This document shows positions 16,662 to 24,722 of a stretch of DNA of 64,000 bases, in pieces (positions within the stretch are counted from its first letter, which is position 1; each line of letters starts with the position of its first letter). The stretch spans positions 1 to 64,000 of the forward strand of contig JAUZRQ010000054.1 of the NCBI GenBank assembly GCA_030950365.1, written 5' to 3'. The notes under the pieces are model-generated. The model saw nothing but the letters and a program-made list of their open reading frames with translations, had not been told where the DNA came from and did not search any database. This stretch comes from Candidatus Zhuqueibacterota bacterium. GTDB taxonomy: Bacteria > Zhuqueibacterota > Zhuqueibacteria > Zhuqueibacterales > Geothermadaptataceae. Both the position numbers and the translations under genes were made by a program.

Positions 16662-18956
16662 TTAAAATCGGTAGTTCAGACCGATAATCCAGTTCCGTCC
16701 CGGCATGCGGTAGCGTGCCAGTTCTTCATATTGCGTGTCGAGCAGGTTGCGAACCGAGAGAGACAGCCGCAGTGCCTGGCTCACGCGCGCCTGCAATCTG
16801 GCATTCATCACCCAAAAGGCGTCCGGCTTTTCCAGTGGATACAGGAACACCTCCTCCACCCGGCTCTTATACCGGCCGGTGAGGTTCAGTGAGAACCGGC
16901 CATAGGCAAACGTGCTGGAAAACGAGAACGAGTGTCGGACCCGATAGGCCAGACGATCATCCAGTCGGTTATCGGACTGATCCCGCGCGTCCAAAAATGT
17001 GTAGCTGGCATGCGCACGAAAGTACGGCGACCAGCTCACATTGGCCGCCACCTCCAGCCCCTGCATGAATGCCTTGTTCAGGTTGCGCACCTGGAACAGG
17101 GTATATAGCACGCCTTCTTCGGCAGAAATTTCCACCCAGTAGATCATATCGCGGTAATGGTAGCGGAAGTAGGCCAGATCGAGATCGATCCACTCGCCGA
17201 AATGCCAGCGCACGCCCGTTTCCATGGAAAAATCCATTTTCTCGGCCTTCAGCTTTGGGTTGGGCTTGAACAGGGTGCCGCCGCTGAGCTCCTTCTGGAA
17301 AAAGCGCTCGGCGATGGATGGCGCGCGGAAGGCCTGTCCCAACAACAGCCGAAAAGCCAGATTCGAACGCGGATGATACACCAGCGCAATTTTCGGGCTT
17401 AATTGCCCCTGCGTGATGCCGTTCACAAGATGGTTCCAGTCGTACCGCAGGCCGAGTGTGGTGGTGAGTTCTGGCGTGACTTCCCACTCATCCTGCAGAT
17501 ACAGCGCCACGTTGTTCACCTGCCGGTCGCCGTACATGATGGTATCCGGGTCGGACTGCACACGGTCGATTTGCGTATCCAGTCCGACGATAAGATAGTG
17601 GCGATCGTTGAGGTAATAGTCGAACTGAGTGATATTGCCGAATTTATCGGCATCCACGAGGGTACGCAGACCGAACGGCTGATTGCCGGGAATGGTATAA
17701 TTGGGGTCATTCTCGTTGAAAAACGATCGCGAGGCGGTGCGGTAGAAATAGAACCGCGAGGAATATTTTGCGCGCGTGCTCGGCACGGCCCAGTACAGCA
17801 CATCGGCGCTGTACACATTTTTCTGTTGCCGGTCATCGCGGTATTTGGGCAGCACGCGGTACGGCTGCAGGTTGCTCATCCAGGTATGCGGATAATCATT
17901 ATCCGAAGTGGACCAGTTCAGGCTAATTTCCAGATTCCGGTTCTCGCGAAAATCATACAGCAGCTTGCCAAACACGTTGTAAAATTTGTAGGCCGTGTTT
18001 TCCGTGTAACCGTCCGACTGCTTCCGGCTAAAATTGAGCAAATAACTCATCCGCCCCTTAACGCCGGAATGGCTGATTTCGATCTGGCTTTGTTTTAGCG
18101 GTTCATTGGTGAAGCGCAGCTCCGGATGCGGCTGCTCGTAAAAGCCGTAGCTCAGGTCAACCGTCGTGAGCGATTTGTAGGTGGGCCGCCGAGTGATCAC
18201 GTTGATAACGCCACCCATGGCGGTGGAACCATACAGGCTGGAAAAGGCTCCTTTCACCACCTCGACCTGTTCGATAAAACTGGTGGGAATGAGGCTCCAC
18301 AGCGCGCCGCCGGAATCGGATGTCAGCGCCGGCCGACCGTCGATCAGAAGGAGCACACGGTTCCCCACCCCTCCGCCGGCGACATCCGAACTGCCGCGGA
18401 TGGACAGGCTCTGCACCGAGATGCCCGAGGCGCGGTACAGGTCGAGGCCGGATACCAGCTCCAGCGCCTGATCAAAGGTCACGATGGAGCGCTCGCGCAA
18501 ATCGCGTGAATTGATGATCATCACGCTGGCCGGCGCCATCTGCGCCGTCTGCTCCCGCCGCGCCGCGGTCACCGTCACTTCCTCGGCGCGCACCACGGTC
18601 GGCTTCAGCGCAATGGTGCGGGACAACAGCTTGCCCGGCTGAAGATGGATGATCTCCTGATGCTGCTGATAGCCGATGCGGCGTACGATCAGCCGGTAGG
18701 TGCCCGGTTTCACGTACCGGATGATGAATGTTCCGTCGCTGCGTGTGGCCGCGCCGATGAGCACGCTGTCCAGAAACACATCGGTGAAGCCCAGCGGCTC
18801 CATGGTTTCGGCGTCATACACGCGGCCGGTAATCACGCCGGATACCCTCTGATCCACATGGCCATTTTGGGGAATGCCCTGTAGGGGCATCCCCAGAATG
18901 GCCAACAGCATCAGCAAGAAAATTCCGGTCGGATATTTGCCTTTTGTGTCTGGCAT
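16662..18956 (-). CDS. TonB-dependent outer-membrane receptor
   Basis: A 764-aa receptor from the preferred start at 18956, 8 bp after the stop of the upstream lipoprotein gene; a longer frame to 19010 would overlap that gene. A signal peptide is followed by a carboxypeptidase-regulatory-like domain (GVITGRVYDAETMEPLGFT to IVRRIGYQ), a plug domain (about 135-250, with SIRGSSDVAGGGVGNRVLLLIDGRP), and a 22-strand-type barrel ending in aromatic YRF, as expected for outer-membrane insertion. It takes up a ligand using TonB energy. Neighbours are a small lipoprotein and a seven-helix protein; none identifies the ligand. It is smaller and not closely similar to the pair at 38873 and 45365. Confidence 0.93.
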   Translation of the reverse strand: MPDTKGKYPTGIFLLMLLAILGMPLQGIPQNGHVDQRVSGVITGRVYDAETMEPLGFTDVFLDSVLIGAATRSDGTFIIRYVKPGTYRLIVRRIGYQQHQEIIHLQPGKLLSRTIALKPTVVRAEEVTVTAARREQTAQMAPASVMIINSRDLRERSIVTFDQALELVSGLDLYRASGISVQSLSIRGSSDVAGGGVGNRVLLLIDGRPALTSDSGGALWSLIPTSFIEQVEVVKGAFSSLYGSTAMGGVINVITRRPTYKSLTTVDLSYGFYEQPHPELRFTNEPLKQSQIEISHSGVKGRMSYLLNFSRKQSDGYTENTAYKFYNVFGKLLYDFRENRNLEISLNWSTSDNDYPHTWMSNLQPYRVLPKYRDDRQQKNVYSADVLYWAVPSTRAKYSSRFYFYRTASRSFFNENDPNYTIPGNQPFGLRTLVDADKFGNITQFDYYLNDRHYLIVGLDTQIDRVQSDPDTIMYGDRQVNNVALYLQDEWEVTPELTTTLGLRYDWNHLVNGITQGQLSPKIALVYHPRSNLAFRLLLGQAFRAPSIAERFFQKELSGGTLFKPNPKLKAEKMDFSMETGVRWHFGEWIDLDLAYFRYHYRDMIYWVEISAEEGVLYTLFQVRNLNKAFMQGLEVAANVSWSPYFRAHASYTFLDARDQSDNRLDDRLAYRVRHSFSFSSTFAYGRFSLNLTGRYKSRVEEVFLYPLEKPDAFWVMNARLQARVSQALRLSLSVRNLLDTQYEELARYRMPGRNWIIGLNYRF

Positions 18957-18964
18957 CGGTCCGC

Positions 18965-19447
18965 TCACTTCACGATATCGAGATTGGCTTTGATATCGAT
19001 ATTGTTCCACACCAGCTTGTTATCGGAGATTTCAATGGCGATGGGCTGCACCGTTAGCGTGATGCCATCGTCGGCCACACCGACGCTGTCTTTATTGGCC
19101 CAGTACACCCCCAGCACCTTAGCGCCGGCGGGATTGTTCGGATCACGCCAGCCCACCGTAATGACCGGGTAGGTCCCCTTGCTCAATCCATCGATTTTAT
19201 AGGTTTGCACGTTCTGGCCCGATTGAAAGGCCGTGCTTGCGGCGGCCGGCGGTCCCATGGGAGGCCAGCTCGCCCAGATCGACACCTGAATCTCGCCGGT
19301 TTGCGGCCATGTGCCCACGAACGTCACCGTGCCCGAAATCTCACCGAATTCTTCCGTCTTGACTGGATTGTCATCTTTGCCGCAGCCCAGATTCAATAGC
19401 GCCACTCCCAGTACCGCCAACAGCATCACCAGATTATGCCGTTTCAT
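18965..19447 (-). CDS. Small lipoprotein upstream of TonB-dependent receptor
   Basis: A 160-aa protein whose start is set at 19447, where AAAGGAG lies 7 bp upstream and a clean signal peptide begins. An upstream in-frame start at 19585 would add an unlikely leader. The lipobox LNLGC puts the lipidated cysteine around residue 22. The mature part begins with a charged GKDDNPVKTEE stretch, then a beta-rich domain (EISGTVTFVGTWPQTGEIQVSIWASWPPM) reminiscent of Ig-like or transthyretin-like folds. It is the first gene of the receptor operon and could be a surface ligand-binding partner of the receptor, in the way HmuY or SusD-type lipoproteins are. That is inference from gene order only. Confidence 0.8.
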   Translation of the reverse strand: MKRHNLVMLLAVLGVALLNLGCGKDDNPVKTEEFGEISGTVTFVGTWPQTGEIQVSIWASWPPMGPPAAASTAFQSGQNVQTYKIDGLSKGTYPVITVGWRDPNNPAGAKVLGVYWANKDSVGVADDGITLTVQPIAIEISDNKLVWNNIDIKANLDIVK

Positions 19448-19691
19448 CGTCAAACTCCTTTCTATGATAATAAACTCCTGCTTCGACTCTGGAAAAGCCC
19501 CCCACCTTGACGGCATTTCTATGATCAAAAAACATGCCACGGCCACCATAATGCCATTCCCTGCACAGGATTTTAGAAAAACCATATCTCATTAAATATC
19601 AATAAATTGCAACCTCACATTAAATTGGTGCAAGACTTTGTTAACGGCAGATACGGTCCAAAACTGAGACATCGCTCATTTTTTCCTTTTT

Positions 19692-19804
19692 GAAAAAAAA
19701 CCTTTTCAAATTGAAAAGGTTCTGACTGTTCCTGGTATCTTCCTATTGTTGATGACTGTACCACAGGAAGGGGCATTAGTCATGTGATTGCTTTTTGAAA
19801 TCTT
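19692..19804 (-). ncRNA. Predicted small RNA or attenuated leader
   Basis: The minus strand has a good sigma-70 promoter (19811-19839). About 80 nt after the expected start there is a strong hairpin followed by eight U residues (19693-19722). The roughly 113-nt product could fold an extra stem-loop, TTCCTGTGGTA pairing with TACCAGGAA. No open frame with a ribosome site fits inside. It is either an independent small RNA or a terminated leader for the lipoprotein-receptor operon whose first ATG is at 19447. It matches no Rfam family that I recognise. Confidence 0.5.
19693..19722 (-). terminator. Rho-independent terminator of the predicted small RNA
   Basis: On the minus strand AACCTTTTCAA pairs with the following TTGAAAAGGTT and runs straight into eight T residues. 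It is one of the best terminators in the window, yet no protein gene ends within 700 bp upstream of it. Confidence 0.85.
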
Positions 19805-19810
19805 TCCTTA

Positions 19811-19839
19811 ATTGTAGATTTTCCACGTCTCATTGACAA
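19811..19839 (-). promoter_or_regulatory. Sigma-70 type promoter
   Basis: On the minus strand TTGTCA (19839-19834) and TACAAT (19816-19811) are separated by exactly 17 bp. Each hexamer differs from consensus at a single position. Expected start is near 19804. Confidence 0.65.
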
Positions 19840-20470
19840 GGTGCGATCACCGGACAAATGCCATGTCAGAGACGGCCGGCTTTCGGGAAGTGGATTTCTG
19901 GCGTATGGGGTTTAAAAAACGTTTTTAATTACAGGAAACATAGCAAGGCTTTCCGGGGACACCTGATTGGAAGCCATTGATCCCTCCATCGCAATGCCAC
20001 TGACAGTTCCAGAAAAGATAGCCAGCTTTTGACATACCGCTTCTCCTTGCCCCTTCACTGGCCGCCACGGCACCTCTGAAAAGTTATTAAATCCACAGGG
20101 GGTTGCGTTCCAGTACACATTACACCGATGAGGTCTGGCATTCTGGATGATTGCAATAGGGTATATATCCAGCACCTTCAAACCAATTTCAACCGCGCTG
20201 CGTTGCCATGGTTGCATTGGCTACGGCTCGTAGATAGAGCATATGTAGCCAGAATTCGGGTACGATCGCTCACCGTTTTGAAAACCCTAGCACGGTGGAA
20301 TGTATTTAGAACGTTCATCCAGGGAGTCGCCCGGCAGTGCACGCGAACCAAAATTGTCGGTTTGCCCAAAAATCGGCTTGCCGAAAGAGAAGACGGGATT
20401 CATAGATGGAAAAGTTGGCTTTGTCAAAACGCTATTAACGCATTTTGCCAAATCGGGGTGGGAAAGCCGA

Positions 20471-22417
20471 TTAAACCTTTTCAGGTTTTTGAATCTGATA
20501 TTCGCGCAATTTGCGCCACAAGGTAGTGCGGCCGATGCCCAGAATCCGGCTGGCCATCTCATAATTCCAGCCGCAATCCTCGAGGGTTTCGCGGATGTAA
20601 TGTTTTTCCATCTCTTTCAACGTCATGCGCGAGGCGCGGTGATTGTCACACGGCTCGCTGGTGCGCGCTTGCTGTAAGTGGATCGGCAGGTCGTGCAGCT
20701 CGATGGATGGCCCGATGGCCATAGCTACCGCATGCTCGATTGCGTTTTCCAGCTCGCGCACATTGCCCGGCCATGGATAGGCATACAGTGCCTGCAGCGC
20801 TTCGGCGGAAATTTCATCCACCGCTTTTTGCAGACGCGCCGCATATTTTTTAACGAAATGCTGTGCCAGAATCGGGATATCTTCCTGACGGTTGCGAAGC
20901 CGCGGTAAGTTGATCTGAATCACGTTCAGGCGATAGTACAAATCGCTGCGGAACCGGCCTTCCTCCACCATTTTCAGGAGTTCCTGATTGGTGGCCGCGA
21001 TCACGCGCACATCCACCTTAATCACTTCGTTACTGCCCACACGCTTGACTTCGCCCTCCTGCAAGCAGCGCAACAACTTCACCTGCAATTGTTGTGGCAG
21101 TTCGGCGATTTCATCCAGAAAAATCGTGCCCTCCTGGGCTTCCTCAAAAAGGCCGCGCTTGTGGTTGATCGCGCCGGTAAATGCGCCTTTGACATGACCG
21201 AACAACTCGCTTTCCAGTAAATTTTCAGGTATGGCGCCGCAGTTGACGGTGATGAAGGGTTTGTTGGCGCGCTTGCTAAGCTGATGGATGGCCCTGGCCA
21301 CCAATTCCTTACCGGTGCCGCTTTCGCCCTGAATGAGCACTGTGATATTGGTCTGAGCGATGCGCGAAATGAGCTCGAAAATGCGCTGCATCTCGGGCGT
21401 CGCGCCGATGATGCCCGCAAACTGATGCCGCGAATCGCTATACAGCCACTCGCGGATGGTCGCCGCTTCCTCGCGGATCCACCGGGTGATTTTTTCACCC
21501 ACTTCGGCTTGTTCTTCGCGATTTTTTTGCGCAATCCTCTGCAGGTCGTGAACCTGATACACAAACACGTTGTAAATGCGGTCAATCCCATTGGCATCCG
21601 TGACGCGACCGGTGGCATCGAAAATCAGCAGAGGGAAATTTTGTCGGCTGGACATCCGTCGGGTGATGGCACGCCGCTCCAGTGTGACGGCCTGCTCGTC
21701 AAAAATTAATAAAATATCCACGTTGGACGACAGGATGGGATTGCGCTCAATGGAGAGCACCTGCGTGGCGTATTTGGCCGGCATTATGCGATTGGGTTCA
21801 TGTGTAAGCAGGGTGAATTTGCGGCATCCTTTATGGTACAATGCATCCAGCCAATCGTGCAGGCCCTGCGCCGGGGCTTCGATCATCTGCACATGCACAT
21901 TGCCCAGATCACCGAAGATTTTTTGTGCTAGTTCGGCAAAGGCCTCATGGGGATGGATGCTAAAGCGAAAAAAGTCGGTTTCCATGCGCGCCTTTTCGTG
22001 CAGCCAGATGCCGCGCTGAAACAGCCGGTGGAACACCGGTCCGATATTGCCGCACTCCCCGGCCTGAATATACACTTCGCGCAGGTACTGGATCAGCCGG
22101 GGCTCGGCCTGCCCCTGCGAAATCCCGGTGGCCAGTTGCAGAAACAGCTCCAGCGCCTCGGCGCCGGCGGCTTCCTGATAATCGCATTTCTTACCCGCCA
22201 GCAGCCCGGCCTGGTTCAGCGCCTGCGCCAGATGGTTCTGTGGCCGGTTCGAATCGCTGTAAAAAAACAGCAGGGTTTCCACTGGCAGAATCAGGATCAT
22301 CCACTCGCCGGCCTGAATCTTACCGTGAATCTGAGCCAGTTGCTCGTTGGTCAGTTTTTCAAACGCGCCCGGTATCTTCAGATCATCGTTGGTGATTTTG
22401 AACACTTTGAAAATCAT
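20471..22417 (-). CDS. Sigma-54 activator with degenerate glutamyl-tRNA-reductase-like N-terminal domain
   Basis: A 648-aa protein. Residues about 40-215 read like Hem[20 protein letters not shown] aligns with the GluTR motif A.EHLFrVAsGLDSmvlGE. [36 protein letters not shown] aligns with Q.k.AY..A...G.vGp.LnrLFQrA...gKrvRtET, and [11 protein letters not shown] with AVELAkkIFGdL. The catalytic cysteine of GluTR (STCNR) is replaced by ILPVE (Pro45). The GxGxxG of the NADPH fold is EAPAQG (about 181-186). It is therefore probably enzymatically dead and used as a sensor. A linker follows (236-340). Next comes a complete AAA+ domain with Walker A GESGTGKE (364-371), GAFTGA and GTIFLDEI, then a Fis-type HTH ([16 protein letters not shown]). 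There is no receiver domain. It follows the HemX-like gene by 36 bp, copying the classical hemX-hemA order. Confidence 0.88.
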   Translation of the reverse strand: MIFKVFKITNDDLKIPGAFEKLTNEQLAQIHGKIQAGEWMILILPVETLLFFYSDSNRPQNHLAQALNQAGLLAGKKCDYQEAAGAEALELFLQLATGISQGQAEPRLIQYLREVYIQAGECGNIGPVFHRLFQRGIWLHEKARMETDFFRFSIHPHEAFAELAQKIFGDLGNVHVQMIEAPAQGLHDWLDALYHKGCRKFTLLTHEPNRIMPAKYATQVLSIERNPILSSNVDILLIFDEQAVTLERRAITRRMSSRQNFPLLIFDATGRVTDANGIDRIYNVFVYQVHDLQRIAQKNREEQAEVGEKITRWIREEAATIREWLYSDSRHQFAGIIGATPEMQRIFELISRIAQTNITVLIQGESGTGKELVARAIHQLSKRANKPFITVNCGAIPENLLESELFGHVKGAFTGAINHKRGLFEEAQEGTIFLDEIAELPQQLQVKLLRCLQEGEVKRVGSNEVIKVDVRVIAATNQELLKMVEEGRFRSDLYYRLNVIQINLPRLRNRQEDIPILAQHFVKKYAARLQKAVDEISAEALQALYAYPWPGNVRELENAIEHAVAMAIGPSIELHDLPIHLQQARTSEPCDNHRASRMTLKEMEKHYIRETLEDCGWNYEMASRILGIGRTTLWRKLREYQIQKPEKV

Positions 22418-22453
22418 AAGTCCGCTTTCGTTGCAATCCAGTGCTGAATCGAA

Positions 22454-23284
22454 TTAATAGAACCGATGCACACTTTGGAATAGCATGGAGATAAACATGA
22501 ACGAAAAAATCAGCCAGCCAAATCCTACCATCGATACCGAGGCGGCGCGCTGCCCCCGCCATCCCAGGAACCGGCGACCCATAAAATGGATGAAATAGAT
22601 CGCCCAGGTGAGGAACGTGGCCAGGATTTTCGGATCGATCAGCCGTTTCGGGTCCCACACCGACAGCGCATTTTTAAGGCCAAGGATCAGACCGATGGTC
22701 ATGAACATCAGGCCGATGTTGACCGCCACGTTGTTGATTTCTTCAAAAAATGCCAGAGACGGCAGCCGCCGAAAAAACAACCCGAGATGGCGCTTCTGCA
22801 ACTCGCGAGACAGCATCGTATGCATCAAACTGGCGATGAAGGAAACAATAAATCCACCATAGGCAAACAACATTACCATCACATGAATCTCAAACTCAAC
22901 ATCCTCAAGAATTGGGCTAATTTTCTCGTTATATTGAAAGGTCATATTGGAATAAAATAACACGATCAGTAACACAGATAGAATAAACCCTCCCATCGAC
23001 CGCTCTTTCAGGCGGTTTTCAAGCACCAGATATATCACAGCCGTGAGCCATACCAGAGTGCTGGTGCTTTCACTCACGGTAGCTACGGGCAGCCGTTGAT
23101 TGAAAATGCCCAGATAAACCAGATAGCACAGATGCAGAACCAGAGCCACTAGAAAAAATCCGGTCGCCAGTTTGCGATCCCGATTTTCCTTGCGGTAAAA
23201 TTCGCGGCAATAAAAAAGATCGGCTAAAAGGTATACCCCCAAGACCAACCACTGAGTCACGTAAAACACAAGTTTTGGATTCAT
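22454..23284 (-). CDS. CcsA/HemX-family membrane protein
   Basis: A 276-aa integral membrane protein with about eight helices, belonging to the cytochrome c assembly (CcsA/HemX) family. These proteins handle haem at the membrane or regulate GluTR levels. The second half carries the typical conserved histidines: one in FEIHVMVMLFAYGGF, another in YFIHFMGRRFLGWRGQRAA, close to the CcsA C-terminal pattern. The ATG at 23284 follows GGAAACGCG; an ATG five codons upstream (23299) is possible. In many bacteria hemX/ccsA lies directly before hemA. Here the next gene is a regulator with a HemA-like domain. No other cytochrome c maturation genes are visible, so a HemX-like role is somewhat more likely than CcsA proper. 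Confidence 0.85.
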   Translation of the reverse strand: MNPKLVFYVTQWLVLGVYLLADLFYCREFYRKENRDRKLATGFFLVALVLHLCYLVYLGIFNQRLPVATVSESTSTLVWLTAVIYLVLENRLKERSMGGFILSVLLIVLFYSNMTFQYNEKISPILEDVEFEIHVMVMLFAYGGFIVSFIASLMHTMLSRELQKRHLGLFFRRLPSLAFFEEINNVAVNIGLMFMTIGLILGLKNALSVWDPKRLIDPKILATFLTWAIYFIHFMGRRFLGWRGQRAASVSMVGFGWLIFSFMFISMLFQSVHRFY

Positions 23285-23536
23285 CGCGTTTCCATACAAT
23301 CACTTGTGATACCGCACCGACACTTTAAATTATTTTGAAGGCAAACATTTAGACGCTTATGACCGATTCTGAGCTCGAAACATTAATAATTGCACCGGAC
23401 AGCAGTCCAACCGTCCCCAATTCCGGTAGCTATGATCACTTTATTTTTCTTGTACCTGCAAAATCAAATTAAACTACCTCCTCCAAACATCTTGAAAATA
23501 ACAAATTTTTATTCAAGCAACAATCAAAAAAATCAC

Positions 23537-23565
23537 TTGCAAAACTTATCAGCCGATTGTATATT
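23537..23565 (+). promoter_or_regulatory. Sigma-70 type promoter of the feo operon
   Basis: TTGCAA (23537-23542) and TATATT (23560-23565) are separated by 17 bp, about 60 bp upstream of the feoA ATG. The -10 abuts the DtxR-like operator, an arrangement that would let a bound repressor block polymerase. Confidence 0.6.
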
Positions 23566-23583
23566 TAGGTTAGCCTAATTTTC
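23565..23583 (+). promoter_or_regulatory. DtxR/IdeR-type iron box upstream of feoA
   Basis: TTAGGTTAGCCTAATTTTC matches 16 of 19 positions of the DtxR/IdeR consensus TWAGGTTAGSCTAACCTWA, including the entire left half. TTAGG and CCTAA form its inverted repeat. It starts at the last base of the predicted -10. This points to iron-dependent repression of feoAB by a DtxR-family protein. The box-to-family link is established knowledge; binding here is inferred. Confidence 0.7.
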
Positions 23584-23621
23584 AATTTTGTTTAATCTGA
23601 AAATTATCTATCGATAAATAT

Positions 23622-23855
23622 ATGCCAATAACGCTTGCTGAGCTGGATCGAGGGCAGAGAGCCCATATTGTTGAGTTGCGGTTGCACGGGCTCGAACGGC
23701 GCCGGTTGATGGACCTGGGGTTTACGCCCGGGACCGAAGTGGAAGTCGCAATGAAGGCTGCGTCCGGAGATCCGATTGCGTTTGTGGTCCGAAACACGCA
23801 GATCGCCCTGCGCAAACAGCAAGCGGAAAACATCATTGTTGAACCGATTTCGTGA
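23622..23855 (+). CDS. feoA: FeoA ferrous iron transport protein
   Basis: A 77-aa SH3-like cytosolic protein that supports FeoB. The sequence shows the family pattern: an N-terminal LAELDRGQRAHIVEL strand, the RRRLMDLGFTPGTEVEV core with its conserved leucine-glycine turn, and a final IALRKQQAENIIVEP segment. The length is typical. It is the first gene of the operon, preceded by an iron box and followed after 39 bp by the FeoB GTPase gene. Function in iron(II) uptake is established for the family. Confidence 0.93.
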   Translation: MPITLAELDRGQRAHIVELRLHGLERRRLMDLGFTPGTEVEVAMKAASGDPIAFVVRNTQIALRKQQAENIIVEPIS

Positions 23856-23894
23856 ATCGAGCAGGTTTGCGGAATTCAAACGGGGAGTACTACC

Positions 23895-24719
23895 ATGGCT
23901 GGATGCCAATGTGCGCAGGCAACGACTTGTTCGAGTCACGGGAACCTGATTCGGCTGGGCGTGAATATCCGCGATTTTGATTATCTCATCGCACTGGCAG
24001 GCAATCCAAACACCGGCAAAACCACGCTGTTCAATGCCCTGAGCGGACTGCGGCAGCACACCGGCAACTGGCCGGGCAAAACCGTGGTGCGTAGCGAGGG
24101 CGCGTTCCGTCACAACGGCTATAAATACAAGGTAGTGGATCTGCCGGGCACCTATTCACTGCTTTCCACGTCCGAAGACGAAGAGATTGCCCGCGATTTT
24201 ATCCTGTTCGGCAACCCGGATTGCGTGGTGGTGGTGGTGGACGCCACGGCTCTGGAGCGCAATTTGAATCTGGTGTTGCAGGTGCTGGAAATCACCGACC
24301 GGGTGGTGGTGGCGCTCAATTTGATGGATGAAGCCGAGCGCAAGGGCATGTTTGTGGATGCACGCAAGCTGGCCAAAGAGCTGGGCGTGCCTGTAGTGCC
24401 CATGGTGGCCCGCGAAGGCAAGGGCACCGATCACCTCTTGCAGACCGTGCAGGACCTAGTGACCGGCAACCTACGTACGCAACCGCGGCGCATCGAACTG
24501 GACCCGCACATTGAGGAAGCCGTTCAGCAACTTCTGCCGCATTTGAAGAATCTATACCCCAATCTTTCCAACCACCGTTGGCTGGCCATGCGCCTGCTGG
24601 AAGGTGATCCCAGCATCAGGAGAGCCATTTTGACCGATTCGCTGGCCCAAACCGAATCCCCGCTCGCCCCGCAGAAGGAAGAGGACATGTCGGAACTGGA
24701 AGCGGCGCTGGAGGTTTAG
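23895..24719 (+). CDS. feoB: FeoB GTPase half (split FeoB)
   Basis: A 274-aa soluble protein corresponding to the N-terminal part of FeoB. The G domain has G1 GNPNTGKTT, G3 DLPGTYSL and the G4 NLMD. A helical GDI-type region follows, with HRWLAMRLLEGD. The N-terminus has a Cys-rich start (GCQCAQATTC) that could bind metal. It ends in an acidic linker and a TAG stop. The membrane half begins at 24723 in the same reading frame, separated only by TAG-GGC. Since GGAGGT overlaps the end of this gene at good spacing for the next ATG, I treat the split as genuine rather than a sequencing error. GTP hydrolysis here would drive or gate the permease. Confidence 0.92.
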   Translation: MAGCQCAQATTCSSHGNLIRLGVNIRDFDYLIALAGNPNTGKTTLFNALSGLRQHTGNWPGKTVVRSEGAFRHNGYKYKVVDLPGTYSLLSTSEDEEIARDFILFGNPDCVVVVVDATALERNLNLVLQVLEITDRVVVALNLMDEAERKGMFVDARKLAKELGVPVVPMVAREGKGTDHLLQTVQDLVTGNLRTQPRRIELDPHIEEAVQQLLPHLKNLYPNLSNHRWLAMRLLEGDPSIRRAILTDSLAQTESPLAPQKEEDMSELEAALEV

Positions 24720-24722
24720 GGC

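Larger units (their letters stand above)
19448..20470. other. Long non-coding region with predicted small RNA
   Basis: Just over 1 kb without a supportable protein gene. The left part is AT-rich and would contain the lipoprotein operon promoter. The section 19692-19839 holds a minus-strand promoter-terminator pair (listed separately). The section 19850-20470 has several open frames up to 130 codons on both strands, but none has a ribosome site, recognisable motif or consistent composition. It may be a decayed gene. Confidence 0.6.
23285..23621. other. Divergent intergenic region between hemX-like and feo genes
   Basis: 337 AT-rich base pairs carrying both promoters. The feo promoter and DtxR-like box are listed separately. 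For the minus strand, TTGGAC followed 16 bp later by TATTAA (about 23411-23384) is a possible but weak promoter for the hemX-like gene. I found no acceptable sigma-54 site here, so the target of the neighbouring activator is not evident. Confidence 0.5.

Noticed and set aside
19912-20217. 101-codon frame on the minus strand
   Set aside because: There is no ribosome site, recognisable domain or operon context. It is reported only as part of an unexplained region.
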